Assembly (NCBI RefSeq): GCF_000022065.1
Contig: NC_011898.1
Location: forward strand, 657,501 to 721,500
Direction: 5' to 3'
DNA: 64,000 nt
DNA from: Ruminiclostridium cellulolyticum H10
Lineage (GTDB): Bacteria; Bacillota; Clostridia; Acetivibrionales; DSM-1351
The notes beneath the pieces were generated by a model, which was not told where the DNA came from, searched no databases, and saw only the letters and a program-made list of their open reading frames with translations. Position 1 is the stretch's first letter. Every line of letters starts with the position of its first letter. A program made the translations under genes and the position numbers. Positions 47,160 through 57,771 of the stretch are shown here, in pieces.

Positions 47160-47651
47160 ATGCTTTGGGCATTGATTATTATCTTGGGATTCGCAATGGA
47201 TAGGCTTAGCAAGGTCTGGGTTTTGGATAAAATTGCAGGGAATCCCGTAACCGTAATAAAAGATTTTTTTTACTTGAGACATCTTGAAAATGATGGTGCT
47301 GCTTTCAGCATTTTACAGGGGAAAACGGTTTTTCTTATTTTAATGGTATCTGTAGTCTCTTTGGCAATGTTATATTATCTCATTAAAGAGAAAAACAAGT
47401 TTTTGCGTCTTTCCTTGTCACTTATCCTAGGAGGTGCATTGGGAAATCTGTACGACAGGATTTTCAGTAACGGAAAAGTGGTGGATTTTCTGGAATTCCA
47501 TTTTGGGTCTTACGTTTTTCCAACCTTTAATGTTGCGGACATATTGGTTGTCGTTGGAACAATTCTCCTTGCGATATATATTTTATTTTTGTACAAGGAA
47601 GAAAAGCCTGAACCCGTTCAACAAGAACAGGTCAAGGATGAAGCAAAATAA
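47160..47651 (+). CDS. lspA: Lipoprotein signal peptidase (signal peptidase II)
   Basis: LspA cuts the signal peptide of prolipoproteins below the modified cysteine. The 163-residue protein has four transmembrane helices and the two catalytic aspartates in GNLYDRI and FNVADI, plus LENDGAAFSILQG. ATG 47160 with GGAGG is chosen; an upstream in-frame start at 47142 would place the RBS within the gene. Next to a lipoprotein gene and rluD. Confidence 0.95.
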   Translation: MLWALIIILGFAMDRLSKVWVLDKIAGNPVTVIKDFFYLRHLENDGAAFSILQGKTVFLILMVSVVSLAMLYYLIKEKNKFLRLSLSLILGGALGNLYDRIFSNGKVVDFLEFHFGSYVFPTFNVADILVVVGTILLAIYILFLYKEEKPEPVQQEQVKDEAK

Positions 47652-47681
47652 ACAAACTATACTTTGTTCACGGAGGTTGCT

Positions 47682-48596
47682 TTGAAAGAATTTATTTTGA
47701 ATTGTGATACTGACGGAGTAAGGATAGATTCATGGCTCGCCGGAAATTTAGAAGATTATTCAAGATCTTATATTCAGAAGCTATGTCTGGATGGCAATGT
47801 CTGGGCAAATGGAATACAGGTAAAGTCAAATTACAGGGTGAAAACGGATGACAATATTAAAGTAAATGTTCCTGAAGCAGAAATTCTTGATGTAGAGCCG
47901 GAAGATATTCCACTTGATATTGTATATGAGGACAAGCATATTATAGTTATAAACAAACCCAAGGGAATGGTAGTACACCCTGCGGTTGGAAACTACACGG
48001 GAACCTTGGTTAATGCGTTAATGAAACACTGCGGGGATAGCTTATCAGACATAAACGGTGTTATAAGACCCGGAATTGTGCATAGGATTGACAAGGATAC
48101 ATCTGGGCTGCTTGTGGTAGCCAAAAGCAACATTGCACATGAGAGGCTCTCGGAGAAGCTTAAAACCCATGACATAAAAAGAGAATACATTGCACTTGTC
48201 GACGGTATTATATATGAAAACAGCGGAAAGATTGATGCACCCATTGGAAGAAATCCAGTTGAACGAAAAAAGATGTGTGTTAATACTGAAAACGGCAGAA
48301 ATGCTATTACTCATTTCAAGGTTCTAGAAAGATTTCAAAATGCTACCTACCTTGAGTTGAAGCTTGAAACCGGCAGAACCCATCAGATCAGAGTACACAT
48401 GGCTTATATAAACCACCCTATTATCGGGGATATGGTTTACGGGAGAAGAAAGCAAAAGTATAAGACAAAGGGACAGGTGCTTCATGCATGGAGACTTTCA
48501 TTCCAACATCCAATAACGGGTGAGGAGGTAAAGTTTGAGACAGCTGTGCCTGAATATTTTCAAAGAATTTTAAGTCAATTAAGAGAAAATCTATAG
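47682..48596 (+). CDS. rluD: RluD-type 23S rRNA pseudouridine synthase (YlyB)
   Basis: The 304-residue enzyme has an N-terminal S4 domain (about 8-70, SRSYIQKLCLDGNVWANG) and a catalytic core with HRIDKDTSGLLVVAKS (catalytic Asp) and TGRTHQIRVHMAYINHPIIGD. The order lspA-rluD-pyrR matches Bacillus lspA-ylyB-pyrR. TTG 47682 with GGAGG upstream is preferred over 47664. Second RluA-family gene in the window. Confidence 0.94.
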   Translation: MKEFILNCDTDGVRIDSWLAGNLEDYSRSYIQKLCLDGNVWANGIQVKSNYRVKTDDNIKVNVPEAEILDVEPEDIPLDIVYEDKHIIVINKPKGMVVHPAVGNYTGTLVNALMKHCGDSLSDINGVIRPGIVHRIDKDTSGLLVVAKSNIAHERLSEKLKTHDIKREYIALVDGIIYENSGKIDAPIGRNPVERKKMCVNTENGRNAITHFKVLERFQNATYLELKLETGRTHQIRVHMAYINHPIIGDMVYGRRKQKYKTKGQVLHAWRLSFQHPITGEEVKFETAVPEYFQRILSQLRENL

Positions 48597-48622
48597 ACAA
48601 GCTGTTATTGTTATGGTATTAT
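48594..48622 (+). promoter_or_regulatory. Promoter of the pyr operon
   Basis: TAGACA (48594-48599), 17-base spacer, TATTAT (48617-48622), at the end of rluD. Confidence 0.65.
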
Positions 48623-48640
48623 TTCATGTAAAAAGACAGT

Positions 48641-48768
48641 TACCTTTAAATTAGTCCAGAGAGGCTATAAGGTCAGATTTTAAAATATACTGCATTTATG
48701 TATAATCATCATAGTATGGTTGTATTTGTATATGTTAAGCTTCTTGCCTTATGGCAGGAAGCTTTTTT
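48641..48768 (+). promoter_or_regulatory. PyrR-dependent transcription attenuator
   Basis: The PyrR binding loop AGTCCAGAGAGGCT (48653-48666) matches the known consensus and is flanked by ACCTTTA / TATAAGGT arms. Downstream is a terminator (see next entry). The 3' arm GCTATAAGG (48664-48672) can instead pair with CCTTATGGC (48747-48755), nine pairs with one G-U, forming an antiterminator that blocks the terminator. UMP-bound PyrR should hold the binding loop and so permit termination. Confidence 0.88.
48736..48768 (+). terminator. Attenuator terminator of the pyr operon
   Basis: Stem AAGCTTCTTGCC / GGCAGGAAGCTT with loop TTAT, followed by TTTT; 70 bases before pyrR. Confidence 0.9.
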
Positions 48769-48839
48769 AGCTGTCAGGCTAAACTGGCCGAATCAAGCAC
48801 ATTATAATATACGCTGTAAAAATGAGAGGAGATGGCCTA

Positions 48840-49376
48840 ATGGGACACACCGAGATAATGGATCAAAACGCAATAGCAAGAGCAATTACTAGAATTTCCC
48901 ACGAAATTATTGAAAAAAATAAGGGAGTGGAAAACCTGGTATTAATTGGGATTCAAAGAAGAGGCGTTCCCCTTGCAGGGAGAATAGCCGAAAAAATAAA
49001 AGATGTTGAAGGCAGGGAAATCCCTGTAGGAATTCTGGACATAACACTGTATCGTGATGATCTTAGCCTCTTAAATGAGCATCCAGTTATAAATGGTACA
49101 GAAATTAACTTTGATATTGCGGGAAAGAAACTGGTGCTGGTTGATGACGTTATTTATACGGGAAGAACCGTAAGGGCAGCTATTGACGCACTTATGGATA
49201 TTAACAGACCCAAAATGATTCAGCTTGCGGTACTTATTGACCGGGGACACAGAGAGCTTCCAATAAGAGCTGATTATGTAGGAAAGAACGTACCTACTTC
49301 AAGAAGTGAGATAGTACACGTTAACGTTTTTGAAATTGATGGTTTAAACAATGTTACTATAGCCGACAAGGAATAG
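48840..49376 (+). CDS. pyrR: Pyrimidine operon attenuation protein PyrR
   Basis: PyrR binds pyr leader RNA when UMP or UTP is high and has a side uracil phosphoribosyltransferase activity. The 178-residue protein has ALTR-like [15 protein letters not shown], the arginine-rich [15 protein letters not shown], and the PRPP loop [20 protein letters not shown] 48840 is chosen because GAGGAGA lies nine bases before it and gives the family length; the longer frame from 48822 would swallow this RBS. Confidence 0.95.
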   Translation: MGHTEIMDQNAIARAITRISHEIIEKNKGVENLVLIGIQRRGVPLAGRIAEKIKDVEGREIPVGILDITLYRDDLSLLNEHPVINGTEINFDIAGKKLVLVDDVIYTGRTVRAAIDALMDINRPKMIQLAVLIDRGHRELPIRADYVGKNVPTSRSEIVHVNVFEIDGLNNVTIADKE

Positions 49377-49387
49377 GAGAAAGAAAT

Positions 49388-50329
49388 ATGAACTTAAAAT
49401 CCAAAGATTTATTAGGACTGAGGGATATTTCGGCAGAAGAAATTGAGTATATTCTGAACACCGCCAAAACAATGAAATGTATTGTTACATCTAATAACAA
49501 AAAAACAGCACATTTACAGGGAAAATCAATTATTACACTATTCTACGAAAACAGTACTAGAACGAGACTTTCATTTGAACTGGCTTCCAAATACATGGGA
49601 GCCAGTGCCGCAAATATATCAGCATCAAGCAGCAGTGTACAAAAGGGCGAAACCTTAATAGACACAGGAAAAACAATTGATTCTATGGGTTCGGATATAA
49701 TTATAATGAGACATCCCATGTCCGGTGCACCACATCTGCTGGCCAAGAATGTAAAATCCTCAGTAATAAACGCAGGTGACGGTATGAATGAGCATCCGAC
49801 TCAAGCTTTGCTGGACATGTTTACCATACTGGAGAAGAAGGGTACATTAAAAGGCCTGAAAGTTGCCATAATAGGAGATATACTCCACAGCCGAGTTGCC
49901 AGAAGCAACATATGGGGACTGACGAAAATGGGTGCGGAGGTTAATGTAGCAGGGCCTGCTACACTGATACCGCCTGAGATTGAAAAAATAGGTGTAAATG
50001 TTTTTAGTACGGTTCAGGAAGCAATGCTTGATGCTGACGTTGTCATGGGTCTTAGAATTCAACTGGAGCGTCAGAAAAAAGGATTGTTCCCCACTATAAG
50101 AGAATACTCAAGGTTTTTCGGAGTAGACGATAAAAGGCTAAAGCTTGCCAAGGAGGATGCAATAGTACTGCATCCGGGTCCTGTAAACAGAGGGGTTGAG
50201 CTTTCTAGCTCAGTCACAGACGGTGAACAGTCTTTCATAGACGAACAGGTAACAAATGGCGTTGCCGTAAGAATGGCTTTGCTATATCTTTTAACAAGGA
50301 GGGGAATCGTTAATGAAGTTACTGATTAA
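49388..50329 (+). CDS. pyrB: Aspartate carbamoyltransferase catalytic subunit
   Basis: PyrB makes carbamoyl-aspartate from carbamoyl phosphate and aspartate, the first committed step. The 313-residue enzyme has the carbamoyl-phosphate site [39 protein letters not shown] and the late [12 protein letters not shown]. No regulatory pyrI follows, as is usual in Firmicutes with PyrR. Overlaps pyrC by 17 bases. Confidence 0.96.
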   Translation: MNLKSKDLLGLRDISAEEIEYILNTAKTMKCIVTSNNKKTAHLQGKSIITLFYENSTRTRLSFELASKYMGASAANISASSSSVQKGETLIDTGKTIDSMGSDIIIMRHPMSGAPHLLAKNVKSSVINAGDGMNEHPTQALLDMFTILEKKGTLKGLKVAIIGDILHSRVARSNIWGLTKMGAEVNVAGPATLIPPEIEKIGVNVFSTVQEAMLDADVVMGLRIQLERQKKGLFPTIREYSRFFGVDDKRLKLAKEDAIVLHPGPVNRGVELSSSVTDGEQSFIDEQVTNGVAVRMALLYLLTRRGIVNEVTD

Positions 50330-51599
50330 AAACGGACATGTTTTGGACGTAAAAACCGGCTTGGACAGGGTTACCGATATATTAGCAGTAGATGGTATTA
50401 TCCACGAGGTAGGAAGTAAAATAGATGAAGCAGGCTGTGAAGTAATTGATGCAACGGGCTTATATGTAACCCCGGGGCTGGTCGATGCTCACTGTCACCT
50501 GAGAGACCCCGGATATGAGTATAAGGAAGATATAGAGTCAGGAACTAGAAGTGCGGCAAAGGGAGGTTTTACCTCGGTTGCATGCATGCCAAATACCAAC
50601 CCGGTACTGGACAATGAAGCAATGGTAAAGTACGTAATAAATAAGGCGAAAACCGATGGTTTTTTAAATGTATTTCCTATTGGAGCATTGTCAAAAGGGC
50701 TAAAGGGAGAGGAACTAAGTGAAATCGGGGAGCTCAAATTTGCAGGTGCAGTTGCACTTTCAGATGATGGCAGACCTGTCGGTAACTCCTCATTAATGAA
50801 AAAGGCAATGCAATATGCTTCAATGTTTGATATAACTATTATTTCACATTGTGAAGACCTTGACCTGGTAGATGAAGGCCTTATGAATGAAGGATATCAG
50901 TCATCAATTCTTGGTTTGAAAGGCAATCCTGCTCCCGCTGAAGAAGTAATGATTGCAAGGGATTTGATACTTGCAGAGTATACAAAGGCAACAATTCACA
51001 TTGCCCATGTAAGCACAGAGCTGGGAGTTGATTTAATAAGAAATGCAAAAAGAAGAGGTGTAAAAGTTACGGCTGAAACGTGTCCGCATTATTTTACACT
51101 GACAGATAATGCTTGTGAAGGGTTTAATACAAATGCAAAGGTAAATCCTCCGCTAAGGACGCAAAAGGATGTGGATGCAATAATTCAAGGCCTGAAGGAT
51201 GGCACCATTGATATTATCTCAACAGACCACGCCCCCCATCATATAGACGAAAAAAATGTAGAATTCAAGATTGCCGCAAATGGAATGGTTGGCTTTGAAA
51301 CAGCTTTTCCCTTGGCAGTAACCTATCTGGTTAAACCCGGACACCTTTCCCTGAAAGAACTTGTATACAAAATGAGTTTTAATCCATCACAAATGCTTGG
51401 ACTAAATAAAGGTACTATCGAAGTCGGAAAACTTGCTGATTTGATAATTTTCGATTTAAATGAAGAGTACAAGGTTAATATTACAGAATTCGAATCAAAG
51501 AGCAAGAATTCACCATTTAACGGTTTATTACTTTATGGTCAGCCCCAGTATACCATTGTGGGTGGAACCCCTGTAGTAAGAAAAAAGGTACTGTTGTAA
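50313..51599 (+). CDS. pyrC: Dihydroorotase
   Basis: This zinc amidohydrolase cyclises carbamoyl-aspartate to dihydroorotate. The 428-residue class I enzyme has [17 protein letters not shown] with HxH ligands, [33 protein letters not shown] and ISTDHAPHH. The start is inside pyrB, with AAGGAGGGG upstream, so the two are coupled. Confidence 0.96.
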   Translation: MKLLIKNGHVLDVKTGLDRVTDILAVDGIIHEVGSKIDEAGCEVIDATGLYVTPGLVDAHCHLRDPGYEYKEDIESGTRSAAKGGFTSVACMPNTNPVLDNEAMVKYVINKAKTDGFLNVFPIGALSKGLKGEELSEIGELKFAGAVALSDDGRPVGNSSLMKKAMQYASMFDITIISHCEDLDLVDEGLMNEGYQSSILGLKGNPAPAEEVMIARDLILAEYTKATIHIAHVSTELGVDLIRNAKRRGVKVTAETCPHYFTLTDNACEGFNTNAKVNPPLRTQKDVDAIIQGLKDGTIDIISTDHAPHHIDEKNVEFKIAANGMVGFETAFPLAVTYLVKPGHLSLKELVYKMSFNPSQMLGLNKGTIEVGKLADLIIFDLNEEYKVNITEFESKSKNSPFNGLLLYGQPQYTIVGGTPVVRKKVLL

Positions 51600-51666
51600 A
51601 AAAAATTATTATACATTGGGCTTTTCAAGCAGTGATAATTATGAATGCCCGGAAATGGAGATAAAA

Positions 51667-52605
51667 ATGTTTATTGACAGACTTATAGAGAGTATTCAGG
51701 AAAAAAATAATCCCACAGTTGTAGGTTTAGACCCCAAGATTGAATATGTGCCTACTTTTATTAAAGAAAAAGCCTTTAAGGAATACGGTAAAAACTTAAA
51801 GGGTGCTTCTGAAGCAATTTTAAACTTTAATAAAATGATAATTGATTCAATATATGATCAGGTTCCCGCAGTTAAGCCACAGCTTGCTTACTATGAAATG
51901 TATGGAATTGATGGATTGATTGCTTTCCAGGAAACCTGTAAATATGCAAAAAGTAAGGGTTTGATCGTTATAGCAGATGGAAAGAGAAATGATATTGGCA
52001 CAACTGCCGAGGCCTATTCAAAGAGTTTTCTGGGCGAGACAGAAATAGACGATGGAGTAAAGCAAAAGGTTTTTGATGTAGATGCTCTTACAGTTAGTCC
52101 ATATTTAGGAATTGATGGTGTTAAACCTTTTATTCAGGACTGCATTAATTATGACAAGGGAATATTCGTGCTGGTAAAAACATCCAACAAATCTTCGGGG
52201 CAGCTTCAAGATATTGTAACTCAACAATGCAAAAGTATTTATGAAGTTATGGGCGGTTATGTACAGGAATGGGGAAAACCTCTCATGGGCAAATATGGCT
52301 ATAGCAGTGTTGGAGGAGTGGTTGGAGCAACATACCCTAATCAGGCCAAGTTGTTAAGGTCAATTATGAAAAATGCATATTTTCTGGTTCCGGCGTACGG
52401 TGCACAGGGAGGAACAGCAAGAGATTGTGCAAACTCATTTAACAGGGATGGACTTGGGGCAATTGTTAGTGCATCCAGAAGTGTAATTTGTGCATATAAG
52501 TCTGATACATGGAAGAATGAATATACCGAAGAGAAGTTTGCAGAAGCTTCGAGAGCAGAGGTTCTTAGAATGAAGGAAGATTTGAACACTGCACTTGGCA
52601 GGTAA
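51667..52605 (+). CDS. pyrF: Orotidine 5'-phosphate decarboxylase (long, type 2)
   Basis: PyrF forms UMP from OMP. The 312-residue protein belongs to the longer bacterial family, with VVGLDPKIEYVP, KPQLAYYEMYGIDGL, and the catalytic ADGKRNDIGTTAEAYS. PAYGAQGGTARD binds phosphate. ATG 51667 with ATGGAGATAAAA upstream is preferred over an upstream frame at 51616. In Bacillus pyrF stands near the operon end; here it comes before carA. Confidence 0.94.
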   Translation: MFIDRLIESIQEKNNPTVVGLDPKIEYVPTFIKEKAFKEYGKNLKGASEAILNFNKMIIDSIYDQVPAVKPQLAYYEMYGIDGLIAFQETCKYAKSKGLIVIADGKRNDIGTTAEAYSKSFLGETEIDDGVKQKVFDVDALTVSPYLGIDGVKPFIQDCINYDKGIFVLVKTSNKSSGQLQDIVTQQCKSIYEVMGGYVQEWGKPLMGKYGYSSVGGVVGATYPNQAKLLRSIMKNAYFLVPAYGAQGGTARDCANSFNRDGLGAIVSASRSVICAYKSDTWKNEYTEEKFAEASRAEVLRMKEDLNTALGR

Positions 52606-52638
52606 TCAGATATTAATAGAAGACACAGAGGTGAAAAT

Positions 52639-53721
52639 ATGAAGGCTTTTTTATTACTGGAAGATGGAACTATATTCGAAGGCAACAGCTTCGGAATGGA
52701 AGGAAAAGTAGTTGGTGAGGTGGTTTTTAATACGGGTATGACAGGTTATCAGGAGGTTCTGACAGATCCGTCCTACTGCGGACAAATCGTATGTATGACA
52801 TACCCTTTAATTGGCAACTATGGCGTAAACATAGAAGATATTGAATCCTTGAAACCACAGGTTAAGGGGTTTATAGTAAGAGAGCTTTGTAAAACTCCAA
52901 GTAACTGGAGATCAATTGAAACCTTGAATGAATATCTCAAAAGAAATGAGATAACAGGTCTTGAGGGCATTGATACAAGAGCATTAACAAGGATTCTGCG
53001 TGACAATGGCACTATGAAGGGTACTATAATTACAGCGGAACAGCTGGAAAATATACAGGAAGAACTTACAAATGTAAACAGCTATACAGTCAGCAATCCG
53101 GTGCTACAGGTAACTACACGTGAGATAAAGCACTACGAAGGAGAAGGATACAAAATAGCACTTCTGGATTACGGTCTTAAACAGAATATTGTAAGATCAC
53201 TGTTAAACAGGGGCTGCGAAGTATATGTTTTCCCGGCAACAGCAACAGCGGATGAGGTTTTGGGGGTAGATCCCGATGGAATAATGCTCTCTAACGGACC
53301 CGGAAGCCCAAGGGAATGTCAGTTCCAAATAGATACTATAAAAAAGCTTATCGGCAAAAAGCCAATATTCGGAATTTGCCTTGGACATCAGCTTGCAGCC
53401 TTGGCCAACGGAGCCAATGCCATAAAGCTCAAATACGGGCATAGGGGCTGCAACCATCCTGTAAAAGATATTGAAAAGGATCTCACCTACATTACTTCCC
53501 AAAACCATGGATACACGATTGTTGAAGAATCACTTAATAAAGAAACTATGACTGTAAGTCATAAAAATATGAATGACGGAACCATCGAAGGAATAAAGTA
53601 CAAAAACGCTCCGCTCTTCACTGTGCAATTTCATCCGGAAGCATCACCGGGGCCGGAAGACACAGCATATTTGTTCGACGAGTTCATTAAAATGATAGAT
53701 TATTCAAAAAATATTTTATAA
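52639..53721 (+). CDS. carA: Carbamoyl-phosphate synthase small (glutaminase) subunit
   Basis: The 360-residue subunit hydrolyses glutamine and sends ammonia to CarB. It has the N-terminal CPSase_sm domain ([17 protein letters not shown]) and a class I glutaminase with nucleophile Cys in [12 protein letters not shown] and the His-x-Glu of [21 protein letters not shown] precedes the ATG. Operon with carB. Confidence 0.96.
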   Translation: MKAFLLLEDGTIFEGNSFGMEGKVVGEVVFNTGMTGYQEVLTDPSYCGQIVCMTYPLIGNYGVNIEDIESLKPQVKGFIVRELCKTPSNWRSIETLNEYLKRNEITGLEGIDTRALTRILRDNGTMKGTIITAEQLENIQEELTNVNSYTVSNPVLQVTTREIKHYEGEGYKIALLDYGLKQNIVRSLLNRGCEVYVFPATATADEVLGVDPDGIMLSNGPGSPRECQFQIDTIKKLIGKKPIFGICLGHQLAALANGANAIKLKYGHRGCNHPVKDIEKDLTYITSQNHGYTIVEESLNKETMTVSHKNMNDGTIEGIKYKNAPLFTVQFHPEASPGPEDTAYLFDEFIKMIDYSKNIL

Positions 53722-53744
53722 AAGAAGCTGGAGGGATAATATAC

Positions 53745-56700
53745 ATGCCAAAACGTAATGATATTCATAAAGTATTGGTTATCGGGTCCGGTCCGATAAT
53801 AATTGGTCAGGCCGCAGAATTTGACTATGCCGGAACTCAGGCGTGTCAGGCACTCAAGGAAGAAGGAATAGAGGTAGTGCTGGTAAACAGTAATCCTGCC
53901 ACCATAATGACCGATACGAATATAGCAGACAAGGTTTATATAGAACCGCTTAAAGCGGAAGTAGTAAAAAATATAATACGATGTGAAAAACCTGATAGCA
54001 TTTTACCTACACTGGGCGGCCAAACAGGCCTGAACCTGGCAATGGAACTTGCAGAATCAGGTTTTTTGCAGGAGCAGGGAGTAAAGCTTCTGGGAACCGC
54101 CACCGAGGCTATAAAAATGGCAGAAGACCGACAGGATTTTAAGGATACCATGGAGCGTATAGGCGAACCCTGTATTGCAAGCAAGGTTGTTACCACAATA
54201 GAGGATGCAATTGCATTTGCACGTGAGATTGATTACCCCGTTATTGTAAGACCTGCATATACACTGGGAGGAACAGGTGGAGGAATCGTCAATAATGAAG
54301 AAGAACTGCGGGAAGTAGGAGAAAACGGTTTAAGACTCAGCCGTGTTCACCAGGTTTTAATTGAAAAATGCATATCAGGATGGAAGGAAATAGAATATGA
54401 AGTAATAAGAGACGGTAAAGGAAACGTTATAACTGTATGCAACATGGAGAATATTGATCCGGTTGGAGTACATACAGGGGACAGCATAGTTGTTGCACCT
54501 TCTCAGACTCTTGCAGACAAGGAATATCAGATGCTGAGAACCTCGGCATTAAAAATAATATCAGCCTTGGGAATACAAGGGGGCTGTAATGTACAGTATG
54601 CACTTCATCCTACAAGCTTTGAATATGCTGTAATTGAAGTAAATCCCAGAGTAAGCAGATCTTCGGCACTGGCCTCCAAGGCAACGGGATACCCTATAGC
54701 AAAGGTTGCTTCAAAGATTGCGATAGGCTATGGTCTTGATGAAATAAAAAATGCAGTAACCGGAAAGACGTATGCATGTTTTGAACCAACTCTTGACTAT
54801 GTCGTAGTAAAAATACCAAAATGGCCATTTGATAAATTTGTAAAGGCAAAGAGAACACTGGGAACCCAGATGAAGGCAACTGGAGAGGTAATGTCTATAA
54901 GCAGCTCCTTTGAGGCGGCATTAATGAAAGCAATACGTTCCCTAGAACTGGGAATATTTACACTGGAGCAGGACATATATAAAAATCTTGAAGGCAGCGA
55001 GATTGTGCAAAAGCTTCATGACATAAACGATGAAAGAATATTTGTCATAGCAGAAGCAATAAGACGTTCTATAACAGTTGAAGATATTCATGAAATAACC
55101 AAGATAGATTATTTCTTCCTTTGCAAGATAAAAGAGCTTGTAATAATGGAAGAAAAGCTTAAAAATGTAAGTAAGGATCAGCTAAATAAGGATGTCCTAA
55201 AAAAGGCAAAGAAAATGGGCTTTACAGACACGATAATCGCCAAGCTGTCAGGGATTCCTCAAAAAGAGATAACCGAACTGAGAAAGCAGAAAAATATTAT
55301 AGCGGCATATAAAATGGTTGACACCTGTGCAGCTGAGTTTGAGGCTGTGACACCATACTACTACTCAACCTATGATGATTTTTCAGAGGTTAAGGAATCC
55401 CAAAAAGAAAAAGTTCTGGTTCTTGGGTCAGGCCCAATAAGAATAGGTCAGGGAATAGAATTTGACTACTGCTCTGTACACTCTGTATGGGCTTTAAAGG
55501 AATTGGGTTATGAAACAATAATTGCAAACAATAATCCTGAAACGGTAAGTACTGATTTTGATACCGCTGACAGGCTTTACTTTGAACCATTGACGGCCGA
55601 AGATGTGGCAAATATTGTTGAGGCTGAAAAGCCCAAAGGAGCTATAGTACAGTTCGGTGGACAAACTGCCATCAAGCTCACAAAGGCTCTGGATGATATG
55701 GGAGTAAAAATATTTGGTACAGAAGCTAAAAATGTAGATGCTGCCGAGGATAGGGAAAAATTTGATGAAATACTCGAAAAGACAGATATTCCAAGACCTC
55801 AGGGCAAGACAATATTCACTCTTGATGAAGCAATAGCAGCAGCAAATGAACTGGGCTACCCGGTACTTGTCAGGCCTTCCTATGTACTTGGAGGGCAAGG
55901 TATGGAAATAGCTTACAATGACAAGGATGTTAAAGAGTTTATGGAGATTATAAACAGAACTGTTCAGGAGCATCCTATACTTATTGACAAATATATGATG
56001 GGTAAGGAAATCGAGGTTGACGCCATATGTGACGGTGAAGAGATATTAATACCCGGTATTATGGAACATCTTGAGAGAGCAGGGGTTCATTCAGGTGACA
56101 GCATATCTGTATATCCTACACAGACTCTAAGCGACAAGGTTAAGGAGGTTGTAGTAGATTACACTATAAAACTTGCAAAGGCCTTGAATGTAATAGGAAT
56201 GGTAAATATCCAGTATGTTTTATACAACAACCAGGTTTATGTAATAGAGGTAAATCCAAGATCAAGCCGCACTGTTCCTTATATCAGCAAAGTAACAGGA
56301 ATTCCTATGGTAAATCTTGCAACAAAGGTAATGATGGGTAAGAAGCTTAAAGACTTCAAGTACGGAACGGGATTATACAGAGAACCCGGATATGTTTCAG
56401 TTAAGGTTCCCGTATTTTCCTTTGAAAAGCTCGATGAAGTTGACACAAGCCTTGGGCCTGAAATGAAGTCAACAGGTGAGGTGCTTGGAATAGCGGACAA
56501 TTTACCCGAAGCTTTGTACAAAGGCATTATAGCGTCAGGAATCAAGCTTCCAAAGTCGGGTGACGGAATACTTATGACAGTGAGAGACACCGACAAGCCT
56601 GAGTTGATTCATATTGCTGAGGAATTTGAAAAGTTGGGCTTCACCCTCTATGCAACAGGCAAGACTGCAAATATGCTTAATAACAACGGAATAGCAACAA

Positions 56701-56960
56701 ATGCGGTAAGAAAGCTGGATGAAGGCTCGCCAAACATTATTGAACTAATTCACGCAGGCAAGCTTTCAATGATAATAAATACCCCCACAAAGGGAAGAAA
56801 CTCAGACAGAGATGGTTTCAAAATAAGAAGAAAAGCAGTTGAAATGTCAATACCATGCCTCACCTCGCTTGATACGGCAGAAGCAATTATTAAGTGCCTC
56901 AAGCTCGGCAAGACCGAAGGTGAGCTTGAAGTTCTGAATTTAAGCATATTTGACGAGTAA
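53745..56960 (+). CDS. carB: Carbamoyl-phosphate synthase large subunit
   Basis: The full-length 1071-residue protein has two homologous ATP-grasp halves. The first starts [20 protein letters not shown] (about residue 10) and contains [13 protein letters not shown]; the second starts [20 protein letters not shown] (about 555) with [15 protein letters not shown]. The C-terminal MGS-like allosteric domain (about 940-1071) has [12 protein letters not shown]-like [11 protein letters not shown]. No frameshift. Confidence 0.97.
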   Translation: MPKRNDIHKVLVIGSGPIIIGQAAEFDYAGTQACQALKEEGIEVVLVNSNPATIMTDTNIADKVYIEPLKAEVVKNIIRCEKPDSILPTLGGQTGLNLAMELAESGFLQEQGVKLLGTATEAIKMAEDRQDFKDTMERIGEPCIASKVVTTIEDAIAFAREIDYPVIVRPAYTLGGTGGGIVNNEEELREVGENGLRLSRVHQVLIEKCISGWKEIEYEVIRDGKGNVITVCNMENIDPVGVHTGDSIVVAPSQTLADKEYQMLRTSALKIISALGIQGGCNVQYALHPTSFEYAVIEVNPRVSRSSALASKATGYPIAKVASKIAIGYGLDEIKNAVTGKTYACFEPTLDYVVVKIPKWPFDKFVKAKRTLGTQMKATGEVMSISSSFEAALMKAIRSLELGIFTLEQDIYKNLEGSEIVQKLHDINDERIFVIAEAIRRSITVEDIHEITKIDYFFLCKIKELVIMEEKLKNVSKDQLNKDVLKKAKKMGFTDTIIAKLSGIPQKEITELRKQKNIIAAYKMVDTCAAEFEAVTPYYYSTYDDFSEVKESQKEKVLVLGSGPIRIGQGIEFDYCSVHSVWALKELGYETIIANNNPETVSTDFDTADRLYFEPLTAEDVANIVEAEKPKGAIVQFGGQTAIKLTKALDDMGVKIFGTEAKNVDAAEDREKFDEILEKTDIPRPQGKTIFTLDEAIAAANELGYPVLVRPSYVLGGQGMEIAYNDKDVKEFMEIINRTVQEHPILIDKYMMGKEIEVDAICDGEEILIPGIMEHLERAGVHSGDSISVYPTQTLSDKVKEVVVDYTIKLAKALNVIGMVNIQYVLYNNQVYVIEVNPRSSRTVPYISKVTGIPMVNLATKVMMGKKLKDFKYGTGLYREPGYVSVKVPVFSFEKLDEVDTSLGPEMKSTGEVLGIADNLPEALYKGIIASGIKLPKSGDGILMTVRDTDKPELIHIAEEFEKLGFTLYATGKTANMLNNNGIATNAVRKLDEGSPNIIELIHAGKLSMIINTPTKGRNSDRDGFKIRRKAVEMSIPCLTSLDTAEAIIKCLKLGKTEGELEVLNLSIFDE

Positions 56961-56976
56961 AATACCGGAGGTAAAT

Positions 56977-57753
56977 ATGGGTAAGATTCTAAAGGAACAG
57001 ATTGTAAGCACACAAATGCTATGCAAGGATGTCTTTAAAATGACTATCAAGTCTGAGTACGTTGCTTCTAATGCAAAACCGGGTCAGTTTGCTAATATCA
57101 GATGCGGTGGGTTAGATGCAATGCTCAGACGTCCTATAAGCATTTGCGATGTAAATAAGTCTCAAGATACGTTTGATATAGTTATTCAGGTAAAGGGAAG
57201 CGGTACCGAAAAGCTTTGCAGTATGTGTCAGGGAGATGTTGACATAATGGCACCTCTGGGAAATCCTTTTACAATAGGAGATAAGTATAAAAATATATGT
57301 GTTGTGGGAGGTGGTATTGGAACCTTCCCACTCCTTTATCTGCTAAAATCCTCCCAATCAATTCACAAGACTGCTTTACTTGGATTCAGAAACAAGGAAG
57401 CAGTTGTTCTGGAGGATAAATTCAAGGCTGCCGCAGACACTGTGGAAATAGCTACAGATGACGGGTCATATGGGAAAAAGGCCTTTGTGACAGAATTGCT
57501 TGAGGAGAAAATTATGTCCCAAAAGCCTGATATTATCTATACCTGCGGGCCGACTATAATGATGCAGAAGGTCGCGACTATTGCCGAGAAAAATGGAATC
57601 CCATGTCAGGTGTCTCTGGAACAACGAATGGGGTGTGGTATAGGTGCATGTCTGGTTTGTGCCTGCAAAACGAAAAAAAGTGATGACTGGGGATTCGGCC
57701 ATGTTTGTAAGGATGGGCCTGTATTCTGGAGCACGGACATATACTGGGACTAA
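56977..57753 (+). CDS. pyrK: Dihydroorotate dehydrogenase electron-transfer subunit
   Basis: PyrK passes electrons from PyrD FMN through FAD and a 2Fe-2S cluster to NAD. The 258-residue protein has an FAD domain (LRRPISICDV), an NAD domain (VGGGIGTFPLLYLLK) and cluster cysteines in RMGCGIGACLVCACKT and a late HVCKDGPVF. ATG 56977 with GGAGG is chosen; a start at 56950 overlaps the RBS and carB. It forms a heterotetramer with PyrD. Confidence 0.95.
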   Translation: MGKILKEQIVSTQMLCKDVFKMTIKSEYVASNAKPGQFANIRCGGLDAMLRRPISICDVNKSQDTFDIVIQVKGSGTEKLCSMCQGDVDIMAPLGNPFTIGDKYKNICVVGGGIGTFPLLYLLKSSQSIHKTALLGFRNKEAVVLEDKFKAAADTVEIATDDGSYGKKAFVTELLEEKIMSQKPDIIYTCGPTIMMQKVATIAEKNGIPCQVSLEQRMGCGIGACLVCACKTKKSDDWGFGHVCKDGPVFWSTDIYWD

Positions 57754-57771
57754 TTAGGAGGGTATTGATTT

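Noticed and set aside
48698-48892. 64-codon ORF over the pyr leader
   Set aside because: It crosses the terminator hairpin and the pyrR start, has no RBS and no family; the region is explained by the attenuator.
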